NCBI RefSeq assembly: GCF_001808185.1
Contig: NZ_CP017668.1
Span: forward strand, 2,418,001 to 2,482,000
Length of the DNA: 64,000 bases
Reading direction: 5' to 3'
Source of the DNA: Jeongeupia sp. USM3
GTDB lineage: Bacteria > Pseudomonadota > Gammaproteobacteria > Burkholderiales > Chitinibacteraceae
The notes beneath the pieces are model-generated. The model did not search any database. It had not been told where the DNA came from and saw nothing but the letters and a program-made list of their open reading frames with translations. The position numbers were made by a program, and so were the translations under genes. Below, piece by piece: positions 15,958-25,085 of the stretch; position 1 is the first letter of the stretch, and each line of letters starts with the position of its first letter.

Positions 15958-17441
15958 GCTGGCCGCTGCCCGCGCTCGACTTCACGGCGATCGATGCGAT
16001 CGCCGCTGGCCGTCGTGTCGTTGCCGACAGTCGCAAGATCCAGCCCGGCGACGTCTTCCTTGCCTTTCAGGGCGAGTACGCCGATGGGCGCCGGTACATC
16101 CAGGCGGCGATCGACGCCGGCGCCGGCGCGGTGCTGTGGGAAATCGACGATCCGCAAGGCGGCGACTTTGCCTGGCAGGCGCGATGGACGGTGCCGAATC
16201 TGGCCGTGCCGCAGTTGCGGGCGCAGGCCGGCATCGTCGCGGCCCACCTGCTCGGCTATCCGAGCGCGGCGCAGACCGTCGTCGGCATCACCGGCACCAA
16301 CGGCAAGACGTCGATCGCCAACTGGCTCGGTCAGGCGTTCACCCGGCTCGGCCACCGGACCGGCGTGCTCGGCACGCTCGGCAACGGCATCTATCCGGCG
16401 CTGGAAAGCTCGACGCACACGACGCTCGACCCGGTCGCGCTGCAGCACTGGCTGGCGCGGTTCCGCGACGCCGGTGCCGGCCATGTCGCGATGGAAGTCA
16501 GCTCGCACGGGCTGGCGCAGGCGCGTGCACACGGCGTCGCGTTCGACATCGCCGTGTTCACCAACCTGACGCGCGACCACCTCGACTACCACGGCACGCT
16601 CGAAGCCTACGGCGCCGAAAAAGCCAGACTGTTCGCTTGGCAGGGTCTGAAGGCGGCAGTGATCAATGCCGACGACGCGTTCGGCCATGCGCTGCTCAAG
16701 ACGACGACCGCGCCGCGCGTGCTGAGCTACGGCATTGATGCCGGCGACATTCGCGCGAGCCGGATCGAGGCGACGCTCGCCGGGCTGGTGCTCGACGTCG
16801 TCACGCCGGCCGGCACGGCGATGATCCGCTCGTCGCTGGTCGGCCGTTTCAACGCCTACAACCTGCTGGCCTGCCTCGGCGTCCTGCTGGCCGCCGAAGT
16901 GACGCTGTCCGACGCGGTTGCCGCGCTCGAGGCGATCGTGTCGGCGCCGGGACGGATGCAGCGGCTCGGCGGCGGTCGGCAGCCGCTGGTCGTCGTCGAC
17001 TACGCGCATACGCCGGACGCGCTCGACAAGGCGCTGACGACGCTGCGCGAGGCGATGCCGGCGGGTGGGCGGCTCTACTGCGTGTTCGGCTGTGGCGGCG
17101 ACCGCGACCGCGGCAAGCGGCCGCTGATGGGCGAGATCGCCTGCCGCCTCGCCGACGCGACGGTGATCACCAGCGACAACCCGCGGTCCGAGCCGCCGCA
17201 ACAGATCATCGACGACATCATTGCCGGCGTCGAAGGCGTCGACGGCAGCGGGCTGGCCAACTATTCGATCGAATCGGACCGGGCCCGCGCGATCGCCGCG
17301 ACGATCGACCTCGCCGGCGCTGGCGACGTCGTGCTGATCGCCGGCAAGGGCCACGAGACCTACCAGGAAATCCACGGCGTCCGCCACCATTTCGACGACG
17401 TCGAACAGGCGCAGGCGGCGCTGACAAGGAAAACACCATGA
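15945..17441 (+). CDS. murE: UDP-MurNAc-tripeptide synthetase MurE (meso-DAP adding)
   Basis: A 498-residue Mur ligase that adds the third residue of the stem peptide. The ATP loop is GITGTNGKTS (114-123). The DNPRSEPP motif at 411-418 is the signature that selects meso-diaminopimelate over lysine, as expected for a Gram-negative. The carbamylated-Lys region and HTPDALDKAL are present. The start is the ATG at 15945 inside the end of ftsI; the open frame continues far upstream only as a shadow of ftsI. It overlaps murF by four bases. Confidence 0.96.
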   Translation: MGPISWPLPALDFTAIDAIAAGRRVVADSRKIQPGDVFLAFQGEYADGRRYIQAAIDAGAGAVLWEIDDPQGGDFAWQARWTVPNLAVPQLRAQAGIVAAHLLGYPSAAQTVVGITGTNGKTSIANWLGQAFTRLGHRTGVLGTLGNGIYPALESSTHTTLDPVALQHWLARFRDAGAGHVAMEVSSHGLAQARAHGVAFDIAVFTNLTRDHLDYHGTLEAYGAEKARLFAWQGLKAAVINADDAFGHALLKTTTAPRVLSYGIDAGDIRASRIEATLAGLVLDVVTPAGTAMIRSSLVGRFNAYNLLACLGVLLAAEVTLSDAVAALEAIVSAPGRMQRLGGGRQPLVVVDYAHTPDALDKALTTLREAMPAGGRLYCVFGCGGDRDRGKRPLMGEIACRLADATVITSDNPRSEPPQQIIDDIIAGVEGVDGSGLANYSIESDRARAIAATIDLAGAGDVVLIAGKGHETYQEIHGVRHHFDDVEQAQAALTRKTP

Positions 17442-18802
17442 TGCTGACGTTGCACGATGCAGCGCAGGCCGTCGGTGGCGCCGTTCAAGGCGACGCGGCG
17501 GCGGCGTTCGCGCGTGTCACCACCGACAGCCGCGACATCCGCGAGGGCGACCTGTTTGTCGCGCTGCGCGGCGAGCGTTTCGACGGCCACGACTTTGCCG
17601 ATGCCGCGCTGGCGCAGGGCGCGGCCGCGGTGCTGGTCGAGACCGCGGGTGCGGGCAACCGCATCGTCGTTGCCGACACGCTCAAGGCGCTCGGCGAACT
17701 GGCGAGCCACTGGCGCGACGTGATCGCGCCGAAGCTGGTCGCGATCACCGGCAGCAACGGCAAGACCAGCGTCAAGGAAATGACCGCGTCCATCCTCGCC
17801 GCCCATGCCGGCTCCGAGGCGGTGCTGGCGACGCGCGGCAACCTGAACAACCACATCGGCGTGCCGCTGACGCTGCTGAGCCTGCGACCGCAGCACCGAT
17901 ATGCGGTGGTCGAGATGGGCATGAACCATTTCGGCGAGATCGACTATCTGACGCGGATGGCGCGGCCCGATGTCGCGCTGGTCAACAACGCCGGCGCCGC
18001 GCACCTCGAGGCGCTCGGCTCGGTCGAAGGCGTCGCGCGCGCCAAGGGCGAGATCTTCGCCGGCCTCGTCGCCGGCGGCACGGCGATTCTCAATGCCGAC
18101 GACGACTACGCGCCGCTGTGGCGCGAACTCGCCACCGGCCGGTCGCAGACCGGTTTCGGCCTCGGCGCCGCTGCCGACGTCCGCGCGACCGGGGTCGTTG
18201 CCGGCGCGCTCGGCAGCCGTTTCACGCTGGAGACCCCGGCCGGCGAAGCGCCGGTCGAGCTTGGCGTGCCGGGCATGCACAACGTCCGCAACGCGCTCGC
18301 CGCGACCGCCGCGGCGCTGGCGCTGGATGTGCCGCTTGTGATTTGTACCGCTGGCCTTGCCGCATACCAGGGGGTAAAAGGCCGGCTCGAACGCAAGCAG
18401 GCGGGCTCGGGCGCGCTGCTGATCGACGACAGCTACAACGCCAATCCGGATTCGATGAAGGCCGCGATCGACGTGCTGGTGCGTATCGGCGCCGAGCAGC
18501 ACAAGCGGACCTTGCTGGTGCTCGGCGATATCGGCGAGGTCGGTGCCGACGCGCCGGCGCGGCACGCCGAGGTCGGTGCCTATGCCAAGGCGGCCGGCGT
18601 GCAGGCGCTGTTCACGCTCGGCGAACAGATGCGCGAGGCCGCCACGGCGTTCGGCAGCCGGCATTTCGACACGCTGGCCGCGCTGCTCGCCGAACTCGGG
18701 CCCGAAGCCGGGCCGGATGCGGTGGTGCTGGTCAAGGGGTCGCGCTTCATGCGCATGGAGCGCGTCGTCGACGCGCTCGTCAACGAACAGGGAAACAACT
18801 AG
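17438..18802 (+). CDS. murF: UDP-MurNAc-tripeptide:D-Ala-D-Ala ligase MurF
   Basis: A 454-residue Mur ligase that completes the UDP-MurNAc-pentapeptide by adding D-Ala-D-Ala, the product of the Ddl enzyme encoded downstream. The ATP loop is AITGSNGKTSVKEM (I103 to M115). VVEMGMNHFGEIDYL, NAGAAHLEALGS and LLIDDSYNANPDSMKAAI follow in family order. Its ATG overlaps the murE stop. Confidence 0.96.
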   Translation: MMLTLHDAAQAVGGAVQGDAAAAFARVTTDSRDIREGDLFVALRGERFDGHDFADAALAQGAAAVLVETAGAGNRIVVADTLKALGELASHWRDVIAPKLVAITGSNGKTSVKEMTASILAAHAGSEAVLATRGNLNNHIGVPLTLLSLRPQHRYAVVEMGMNHFGEIDYLTRMARPDVALVNNAGAAHLEALGSVEGVARAKGEIFAGLVAGGTAILNADDDYAPLWRELATGRSQTGFGLGAAADVRATGVVAGALGSRFTLETPAGEAPVELGVPGMHNVRNALAATAAALALDVPLVICTAGLAAYQGVKGRLERKQAGSGALLIDDSYNANPDSMKAAIDVLVRIGAEQHKRTLLVLGDIGEVGADAPARHAEVGAYAKAAGVQALFTLGEQMREAATAFGSRHFDTLAALLAELGPEAGPDAVVLVKGSRFMRMERVVDALVNEQGNN

Positions 18803-18804
18803 TC

Positions 18805-19890
18805 ATGCTGCTTTGGCTGACACAATGGCTCGGCGAATCGATCCGCGCCTTCAATGTCTTCAACTACATCACGCTGCGCGCGGTGCTGGCGACGATGACC
18901 GCGCTGACGATCTCGTGGGTGCTCGGGCCCTGGGTGATCCGCAAGCTGACCGAAATGAAGGTCGGCCAGGCGGTGCGCAGCGACGGCCCGCAGACGCATC
19001 TGGTCAAGGCCGGTACGCCGACGATGGGCGGTACGCTGATTCTGCTGTCGATCGGCCTGACGACGCTGCTGTGGGGCGATCTGGCCAACAAGTACGTCTG
19101 GCTGGTGCTGATCGTCACGATGGCGACCGGCATCATCGGCTTCGTCGACGACTACAAGAAGGTTGCGCTGAAGAACCCGAAGGGCTTGAGCGCCAAGGCC
19201 AAGATGTTCTGGCAGTCCGCGATCGCGATCGGCGCAGGGCTGTTCCTCGTCAACGTCGGCCAGTTGCCGGCGCAGACCGGCTTCATCATCCCGTTCTACA
19301 AGGAAATCCTCTACCCGTTCGGCGCGATCGGCTTCTGCGTGCTGACCTATTTCGTCATCGTCGGCACCAGCAACGCGGTCAACCTGACCGACGGCCTCGA
19401 CGGCCTCGCGATCATGCCGACGGTGCTGGTTTCGGGTGCGTTCTGCATCTTCGCCTACGTCGCCGGCAACATCAAATTCGCCACCTACCTCGGCGTTCCG
19501 CACGTACCCGGCGCCGGCGAGCTGGTGATCTTCTGCGCGGCGATGGCCGGCGCGGGGCTCGGCTTCCTGTGGTTCAACGCCTATCCGGCCGAGGTGTTCA
19601 TGGGCGACGTCGGCGCACTGGCGCTCGGTGCCGGCCTCGGCACCGTCGCGGTCGTCGTGCGGCAGGAAATCGTCCTTCTGATCATGGGCGGCGTCTTCGT
19701 CGTCGAAGCGCTGTCGGTGATGATCCAGGTCGCCAGCTTCAAGATGACCGGCAAGCGCGTGTTCCGGATGGCGCCGCTGCACCACCACTACGAACTCAAG
19801 GGCTGGAAGGAGACGCAGGTCGTCGTCCGCTTCTGGATCATCACCATGCTGCTGGTCCTTGTCGGCCTGGCGACGCTGAAGCTGCGCTAG
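18805..19890 (+). CDS. mraY: Phospho-MurNAc-pentapeptide translocase MraY
   Basis: A 361-residue polytopic enzyme (about ten helices) that makes lipid I from undecaprenyl phosphate. Signatures include HLVKAGTPTMGGTLIL, GFVDDYKK with the catalytic-site Asp pair, SNAVNLTDGLDGLAIMP, and the His-rich loop MAPLHHHYELKGW. The ATG at 18805 lies 2 bases after the murF stop. Length and motif order equal the E. coli enzyme. Confidence 0.97.
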   Translation: MLLWLTQWLGESIRAFNVFNYITLRAVLATMTALTISWVLGPWVIRKLTEMKVGQAVRSDGPQTHLVKAGTPTMGGTLILLSIGLTTLLWGDLANKYVWLVLIVTMATGIIGFVDDYKKVALKNPKGLSAKAKMFWQSAIAIGAGLFLVNVGQLPAQTGFIIPFYKEILYPFGAIGFCVLTYFVIVGTSNAVNLTDGLDGLAIMPTVLVSGAFCIFAYVAGNIKFATYLGVPHVPGAGELVIFCAAMAGAGLGFLWFNAYPAEVFMGDVGALALGAGLGTVAVVVRQEIVLLIMGGVFVVEALSVMIQVASFKMTGKRVFRMAPLHHHYELKGWKETQVVVRFWIITMLLVLVGLATLKLR

Positions 19891-19898
19891 GAGACGAC

Positions 19899-21302
19899 AT
19901 GGATTTCAACGGCAAACACATCATCGTCGTCGGGCTCGGCATCACCGGGCTGTCGTGCGTGCGCTGGCTCGCGCGCCACGGCGCCCGGCTCACCGTCGCC
20001 GACAGCCGCGACGTGCCGCCCGGCGCCGACACGCTGGCCGCCGAGCTGCCCGCTGTCGAGACCCGCTTCGGCGCATTCACCGACGCGACCTTCCGTGACG
20101 CCGAGCTGCTCGTCGTCAGCCCCGGCGTGCCGCTGGCGACGCCCGAGATCGCCCGTGCGATCGACCGCGGTGTCGAAGTCGCCGGCGACGTCGAACTGCT
20201 CGCGCGCGCGATCCGCGGCAGCGGCGCCCGCGTGCTGGCGATCACCGGCAGCAACGGCAAGACCACGGTCACCAGCATGGTCGGCAAGATGTGCGAGCAG
20301 GCCGGGCTGAAGACCGTCGTTGCCGGCAACATCGGCCTGCCGGTGCTCGATGCGCTGACCGAGTGGGAAGGCCGCAGCGGCAGTCCGGACATCTGGGTGC
20401 TCGAGCTGTCGAGCTTCCAGCTCGAAACGACGAATTCGCTGACGCCCGATGCGGCCGTCGTGCTCAACGTCACCGAAGACCACCTCGACCGCTACGACGG
20501 CATGCGCGACTACGCGCAGACCAAGGCACGGATCTTCAACGGCCTCGGTGTGATGGTGCTGAACCGCGAGGACGGCTGGTGCCGCGGCATGACGCAGCCG
20601 GGCCGCAACATCGTCTGGTTCGGTACCGACGCGCCGCGCAATCCGAGCGAGTACGGCCTTGTTGCCGACGGCGACGACGTCGCGCTCAAGCTCGGCGAGC
20701 GCACGCTGATGAAGGCGGGGGACCTGCAGCTGGCCGGCCTGCACAATGCCGCCAATGCACTCGCGGCGCTGGCGCTCACAAGGGCGATCGGCCTGCCGAG
20801 CGCGCTGTCGATCGCCGCGCTCAAGGCGTTCAAGGGCTTGCCGCACCGGGTCGAGTTCGTCGCCGAGAAGGCCGGCGTCCGCTACTACGACGACTCGAAG
20901 GGCACCAACGTCGGCGCGACCGAAGCCGCGCTCAAGGGCATGAGCCGGCCGGTGGTGCTGATCGCCGGCGGCGATGGCAAGGGCCAGGACTTCACGCCGC
21001 TGAAGACGGCGTCCGAGCGCATCTGCCGTGCCGTGGTGCTGATCGGCCGCGACGGCCCGCAGATCGCCGGGGTACTCAACGACGCGATGTCGGCGTTTGT
21101 CGACGCCAACGACGACGGCGAGGCCTTCCTGCCGGTGCTGCAGGTGCCGACGCTCGAGATGGCCGTACAGATGGCCGCCAACCTCGCCGAGCCGGGCGAT
21201 GTCGTGCTATTGAGCCCGGCGTGCGCCAGCCTCGACATGTTCCGCAACTATCACCACCGCGCGGAAGTGTTCATCGCCGCCGTGCGGGGTCTGGAAGGCT
21301 GA
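19899..21302 (+). CDS. murD: UDP-MurNAc-L-Ala:D-Glu ligase MurD
   Basis: A 467-residue Mur ligase that adds D-glutamate as the second residue of the stem peptide. The N-terminal UDP-binding fold is IIVVGLGITGLSCVRWL; the ATP loop is AITGSNGKTTVTSM; later blocks are VLELSSFQLE, VLNVTEDHLDRY and LPHRVEFVAEKAGVRYYDDSKGTN (split for length, it continues NVGATEAAL). The ATG at 19899 has a GGAG upstream in the mraY stop region. It is followed four bases later by ftsW. Confidence 0.96.
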   Translation: MDFNGKHIIVVGLGITGLSCVRWLARHGARLTVADSRDVPPGADTLAAELPAVETRFGAFTDATFRDAELLVVSPGVPLATPEIARAIDRGVEVAGDVELLARAIRGSGARVLAITGSNGKTTVTSMVGKMCEQAGLKTVVAGNIGLPVLDALTEWEGRSGSPDIWVLELSSFQLETTNSLTPDAAVVLNVTEDHLDRYDGMRDYAQTKARIFNGLGVMVLNREDGWCRGMTQPGRNIVWFGTDAPRNPSEYGLVADGDDVALKLGERTLMKAGDLQLAGLHNAANALAALALTRAIGLPSALSIAALKAFKGLPHRVEFVAEKAGVRYYDDSKGTNVGATEAALKGMSRPVVLIAGGDGKGQDFTPLKTASERICRAVVLIGRDGPQIAGVLNDAMSAFVDANDDGEAFLPVLQVPTLEMAVQMAANLAEPGDVVLLSPACASLDMFRNYHHRAEVFIAAVRGLEG

Positions 21303-21306
21303 CGCG

Positions 21307-22494
21307 ATGAAAGCGATCTTCTACCGGGCCCTCAAGCGCATCCGCCCCAGCATGGCCGCCTACGACCAGGCGCTGCTGTGGTGCGTGCTCTTGCTGCTGA
21401 CCATCGGCCTGGTGATGGTCTACTCGGCGTCGATCGCGATGGCCGAGGTCGACAAGGACACCGGTTTCCGCAGCACCTATTTCCTGATCCGGCACTCGAT
21501 CTTCCTCGTCGTCGGCGTGGTCGCGGCCTTCTTTGCCTTCAGCGTCTCGACCCGGACCCTGCAGCAGTACGCGCCGCTGCTGTTCATCCTCGGCGTACTG
21601 CTGCTGATCCTGGTGCTGATCCCCGGCATCGGCCGCGAGGTCAACGGCAGCCGCCGCTGGCTCGGCCTGGTGGTGATCAACCTGCAGCCGTCCGAGCTGA
21701 TGAAGCTGATCGTCGCGTTCTACGCGGCCGACTACACGGTGCGCAAGGCGGCGTTCATGGGCGGCGACTTCTGGCCCAGCATCACCAAGGGCCTGCTGCC
21801 GATGCTGTTCGTGATGCTGATCGTCGGCGGCCTCTTGCTGCTCGAACCGGACTTCGGCGCGTTCGCGGTGATTACCGCGATCGCCATGGGCCTGCTGTTC
21901 CTCGGCGGTTTCAACTGGCGGCTGTTTGCCGGACTGATCGTGCTGCTCGGCATCGGCTTCGTCGGCCTGATCGCCAGTTCGCCTTACCGGCGCGCGCGCG
22001 TGCTCGGCTTCCTCGACCCGTGGCAGGACCCGTACGGCAAGGGCTACCAGCTGAGCCACTCGCTGATCGCCTTCGGCCGCGGCGAATGGCACGGCGTCGG
22101 CCTCGGTGCCAGCGTCGAGAAGCTCTCCTACCTGCCCGAAGCGCACACCGACTTCCTGATGGCGATCATCGCCGAGGAGTTCGGCCTGCTCGGCGTCGTC
22201 GTCGTCGTCGGCCTGTTCGCCTTCCTGGTGTTCCGCTGCTTCATGATCGGGGTGCAGGCGGCCAAGCTCGACCGCGCCTACCAGGCGCTGGTGGCGCAGG
22301 GCATCGGCATCTGGATCGGCGTGCAGTCGGTGATCAACATCGGCGTGAACATGGGCCTGCTGCCGACCAAGGGCCTGACGCTGCCGCTGCTGTCGTTCGG
22401 CGGCTCGGGCATCGTCGCCAACCTGCTGGCGCTCGGCGTCGTGATGCGCATCGACTACGAGAACAGGCAGCTGATGCGGGGGCGGAAAGTATGA
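21307..22494 (+). CDS. ftsW: Septal peptidoglycan polymerase FtsW
   Basis: A 395-residue SEDS-family membrane glycosyltransferase (about ten helices) that polymerises lipid II at the septum with FtsI. Typical blocks are NGSRRWLGL, LQPSELMKL, the catalytic-loop region EPDFGAFAVI, YQLSHSLIAFGRGEWHGVGLG, LPEAHTDFLMAIIAEEFGLLG and PLLSFGGSG. Its stop overlaps the murG ATG. Confidence 0.97.
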   Translation: MKAIFYRALKRIRPSMAAYDQALLWCVLLLLTIGLVMVYSASIAMAEVDKDTGFRSTYFLIRHSIFLVVGVVAAFFAFSVSTRTLQQYAPLLFILGVLLLILVLIPGIGREVNGSRRWLGLVVINLQPSELMKLIVAFYAADYTVRKAAFMGGDFWPSITKGLLPMLFVMLIVGGLLLLEPDFGAFAVITAIAMGLLFLGGFNWRLFAGLIVLLGIGFVGLIASSPYRRARVLGFLDPWQDPYGKGYQLSHSLIAFGRGEWHGVGLGASVEKLSYLPEAHTDFLMAIIAEEFGLLGVVVVVGLFAFLVFRCFMIGVQAAKLDRAYQALVAQGIGIWIGVQSVINIGVNMGLLPTKGLTLPLLSFGGSGIVANLLALGVVMRIDYENRQLMRGRKV

Positions 22495-23681
22495 GCTGGA
22501 TTCTGACCCTCGTAGTGCTGGTCATACTGATTCTCGCTTTTGTCAGTCGGGCGAAATCGCGGCAGGCCGCGGTCACGGCACAGCCGCTTTCTACCGTACC
22601 CGCTCGTGCCGGGCGCACCCTGCTCGTCATGGCCGGCGGTACCGGCGGCCACATCTTCCCGGCACTCGCCGTGGCCAAGGCGATGCGCGAACGCGGCTGG
22701 GATGTGGTCTGGCTCGGCGCGGCCGGGGCGATGGAAACGCGCATCGTGCCGCAGCACGACATCCCGCTCGAAACGCTGGCCATTACCGGCGTGCGCGGCA
22801 AGGGGCTCGTGAAGAAGCTGGCCCAGCCGTGGGTGCAGCTGAAAGCGCTGTACGGCTCGCTGCGGACCATTTTCCGCCACCGCCCCGACGTGGCGATCGG
22901 CTTCGGCGGCTTTACCGGTTTCCCAGGCGGTCTGGCGATGCGGCTCTTGTGGCTGCCGCTGGTCGTGCACGAACAGAACTCGGTCGCCGGCCTCACCAAC
23001 AAGGCGCTGTCGAAGCTCGCCAGCCGCGTGCTGTTCGCGTTTCCGTCGGCGTTCCGTACAGCACCGCCGCGGTTTGACTGCGTCGGCAATCCGGTCCGCG
23101 ATGCGATCACGGCGGTCGCCGAACCCGCGCAGCGTTTCGCCGGTCGAAGCGGGCCGCTGAAGCTGCTGGTCGTCGGCGGCAGTCTCGGCGCGCAGGTGTT
23201 CAACGAACAGGTGCCGAAGGCGCTGGCGCTGCTGCCCGAGGCCGAACGGCCGGTGGTGATCCATCAGGCCGGCGAGAAGCACATCGACGCCCTGAAGGCC
23301 AACTACGCCGCGGCCGGCGTTGCCGCCGAGTGCGCCGCCTTCATCGGCGACATGGCCGGCGCCTATGCCGATGCCGATCTGGTGCTGTGCCGTGCCGGCG
23401 CGCTGACGGTGTCCGAGCTGGCCTGCGTCGGTGCCGCGGCGGTGCTGGTGCCGTTCCCGCACGCGGTCGACGACCACCAGACCGGCAATGCGCGTTATCT
23501 CAGCGATGCCGGCGCCGGCGTGCTGCTGCAACAAAGCGAATTCGGCGCCGAGCGTTTCGCGGCGCTGCTGAAAGAAACAAACCGTGCGCGCTGCCTTGCG
23601 ATGGCCCAGAAGGCCCGGCAGCTCGCCAAACCCGACGCGACCGAACGGGTCGTGGCGGTGATCGAGGAACTGGCAAGATGA
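22491..23681 (+). CDS. murG: Lipid II synthase MurG with extra N-terminal hydrophobic helix
   Basis: A 396-residue GT28 glycosyltransferase that adds GlcNAc to lipid I. The catalytic part begins at TLLVMAGGTGGHIFPALAVA (about residue 43) and has FGGFTGFPGGLA, VHEQNSVAGLTNK, VVGGSLGAQVFN and RAGALTVSELACVG. It is preceded by ~38 extra residues that start with a strong hydrophobic helix (WILTLVVLVILILAFV) and a basic stretch. The usual enzyme (~355 residues) is a peripheral protein without this. The ATG at 22491 makes an ATGA overlap with ftsW, as elsewhere in the cluster, and no other good in-frame start lies before the MAGG core. Confidence 0.94.
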   Translation: MSWILTLVVLVILILAFVSRAKSRQAAVTAQPLSTVPARAGRTLLVMAGGTGGHIFPALAVAKAMRERGWDVVWLGAAGAMETRIVPQHDIPLETLAITGVRGKGLVKKLAQPWVQLKALYGSLRTIFRHRPDVAIGFGGFTGFPGGLAMRLLWLPLVVHEQNSVAGLTNKALSKLASRVLFAFPSAFRTAPPRFDCVGNPVRDAITAVAEPAQRFAGRSGPLKLLVVGGSLGAQVFNEQVPKALALLPEAERPVVIHQAGEKHIDALKANYAAAGVAAECAAFIGDMAGAYADADLVLCRAGALTVSELACVGAAAVLVPFPHAVDDHQTGNARYLSDAGAGVLLQQSEFGAERFAALLKETNRARCLAMAQKARQLAKPDATERVVAVIEELAR

Positions 23682-25084
23682 AACACAAGGTCAAACGGAT
23701 CCACTTCGTCGGCATCGGCGGGGTCGGCATGAGCGGCATCGCCGAGGTGCTTGCCAACCAGGGCTTCGCCGTCAGCGGCACCGACCTTGGCAGCAATGCC
23801 GCGACGCAGCGGTTGCAGGCGGCCGGCGCCGTCGTCCACAAGGGCCACGACGCGGCCTTCGTCGCCGATGCCGACGTGGTGGTGATTTCGAGCGCGGTGA
23901 AGGACGACAACCCCGAGGTGGTCGAGGCGCGTGCGCGCAAGATCCCGGTGATTCCGCGTGCGCTGATGCTCGCCGAACTGATGCGGCTGCAGCGCGGCAT
24001 CGCGATCGCCGGCACCCACGGCAAGACGACGACGACGAGCCTGACCGCCAGCATTCTCGAAGCCGCGGGCATGGACCCGACCTTCGTCATCGGCGGCAAG
24101 CTGCACGCCGCCGGCAGCAATGCCCGGCTCGGCCACGGCGACTATCTGGTGGCCGAGGCCGACGAGAGCGACGCGTCCTTCCTCTACCTGAGCCCGATGA
24201 TCTCGGTCGTGACCAATATCGACCAGGACCACATGGACACGTATGGCCACGACTTCGACAACGTGAAGAAGGCCTTCGTCGATTTCCTGCACCACCTGCC
24301 GTTCTACGGCCGCGCGGTGCTGTGCGTCGACGACGACAACGTCCGTGAAATCCTGCCGCGCGTGACCAGCCCGGTGACGACCTATGGCACCGGCCCCGAC
24401 GCGATGCTGCGCGCCGAGAATATCGTCCCGTTTGAGGGCCAGATGCGTTTCGACGCGGTCTGGGAGAACGGCGAGACCCGGCGGATTCCGGTCACGCTGA
24501 ACATGCCGGGCCAGCACAACGTGCTGAACGCGCTGGCGGCGATCGCGATCGGCCTCGAGGTCGGCGCGTCCGAAGATGCGATCCAGCGCGCACTGGCGAC
24601 GTTCCAGGGCGTCGGCCGGCGCTTCCAGCGCTACGGCGAGGTCGCCTGCCAGGCGCTGCCCGACGGCCCGGACGCCGGCACGTTCACGCTGGTCGACGAC
24701 TACGGCCACCACCCGGTCGAGATGGCCGCGACGATCGCCGCGGCGCGCGGCGCCTTTCCGGGACGCCGGCTGCTGCTGGCTTTCCAGCCGCACCGCTACA
24801 GCCGCACGCGCGATTGCTTCGAGGACTTCGTCAAGGTGCTCGGCACCGTCGACGGCCTGCTGCTGGCCGAGGTCTACGCCGCCGGCGAGGCGCCGATCGT
24901 CGCCGCCGACGGCCGTTCGCTGGCGCGTGCGGTGCGTATCGGGGGCAAGGTCGAACCGATTTTTGTAGAGCAGATCGCCGACATGCCGGCCGCCATCGTC
25001 GCGGCCGCGAAGCACGGCGATGTGGTGATCACGATGGGGGCGGGCTCGATCGGCACCGTTCCCGGCAAACTGGTGCAGAACTGA
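23678..25084 (+). CDS. murC: UDP-MurNAc:L-Ala ligase MurC
   Basis: A 468-residue Mur ligase adding the first residue, L-Ala, to UDP-MurNAc. It has IHFVGIGGVGMSGIAEVL at the N-terminus, the ATP loop IAGTHGKTTTTSL, LVAEADESDASFLYL, VTNIDQDHMDTYG and LLLAFQPHRYSRTRD. It overlaps murG by 4 bases and ends 1 base before ddl. No murB is present between murC and ddl here. Confidence 0.97.
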   Translation: MKHKVKRIHFVGIGGVGMSGIAEVLANQGFAVSGTDLGSNAATQRLQAAGAVVHKGHDAAFVADADVVVISSAVKDDNPEVVEARARKIPVIPRALMLAELMRLQRGIAIAGTHGKTTTTSLTASILEAAGMDPTFVIGGKLHAAGSNARLGHGDYLVAEADESDASFLYLSPMISVVTNIDQDHMDTYGHDFDNVKKAFVDFLHHLPFYGRAVLCVDDDNVREILPRVTSPVTTYGTGPDAMLRAENIVPFEGQMRFDAVWENGETRRIPVTLNMPGQHNVLNALAAIAIGLEVGASEDAIQRALATFQGVGRRFQRYGEVACQALPDGPDAGTFTLVDDYGHHPVEMAATIAAARGAFPGRRLLLAFQPHRYSRTRDCFEDFVKVLGTVDGLLLAEVYAAGEAPIVAADGRSLARAVRIGGKVEPIFVEQIADMPAAIVAAAKHGDVVITMGAGSIGTVPGKLVQN

Positions 25085-25085
25085 A

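Noticed and set aside
15921..17390. 489-codon minus-strand frame opposite murE
   Set aside because: Antisense shadow of murE, which has complete motifs.
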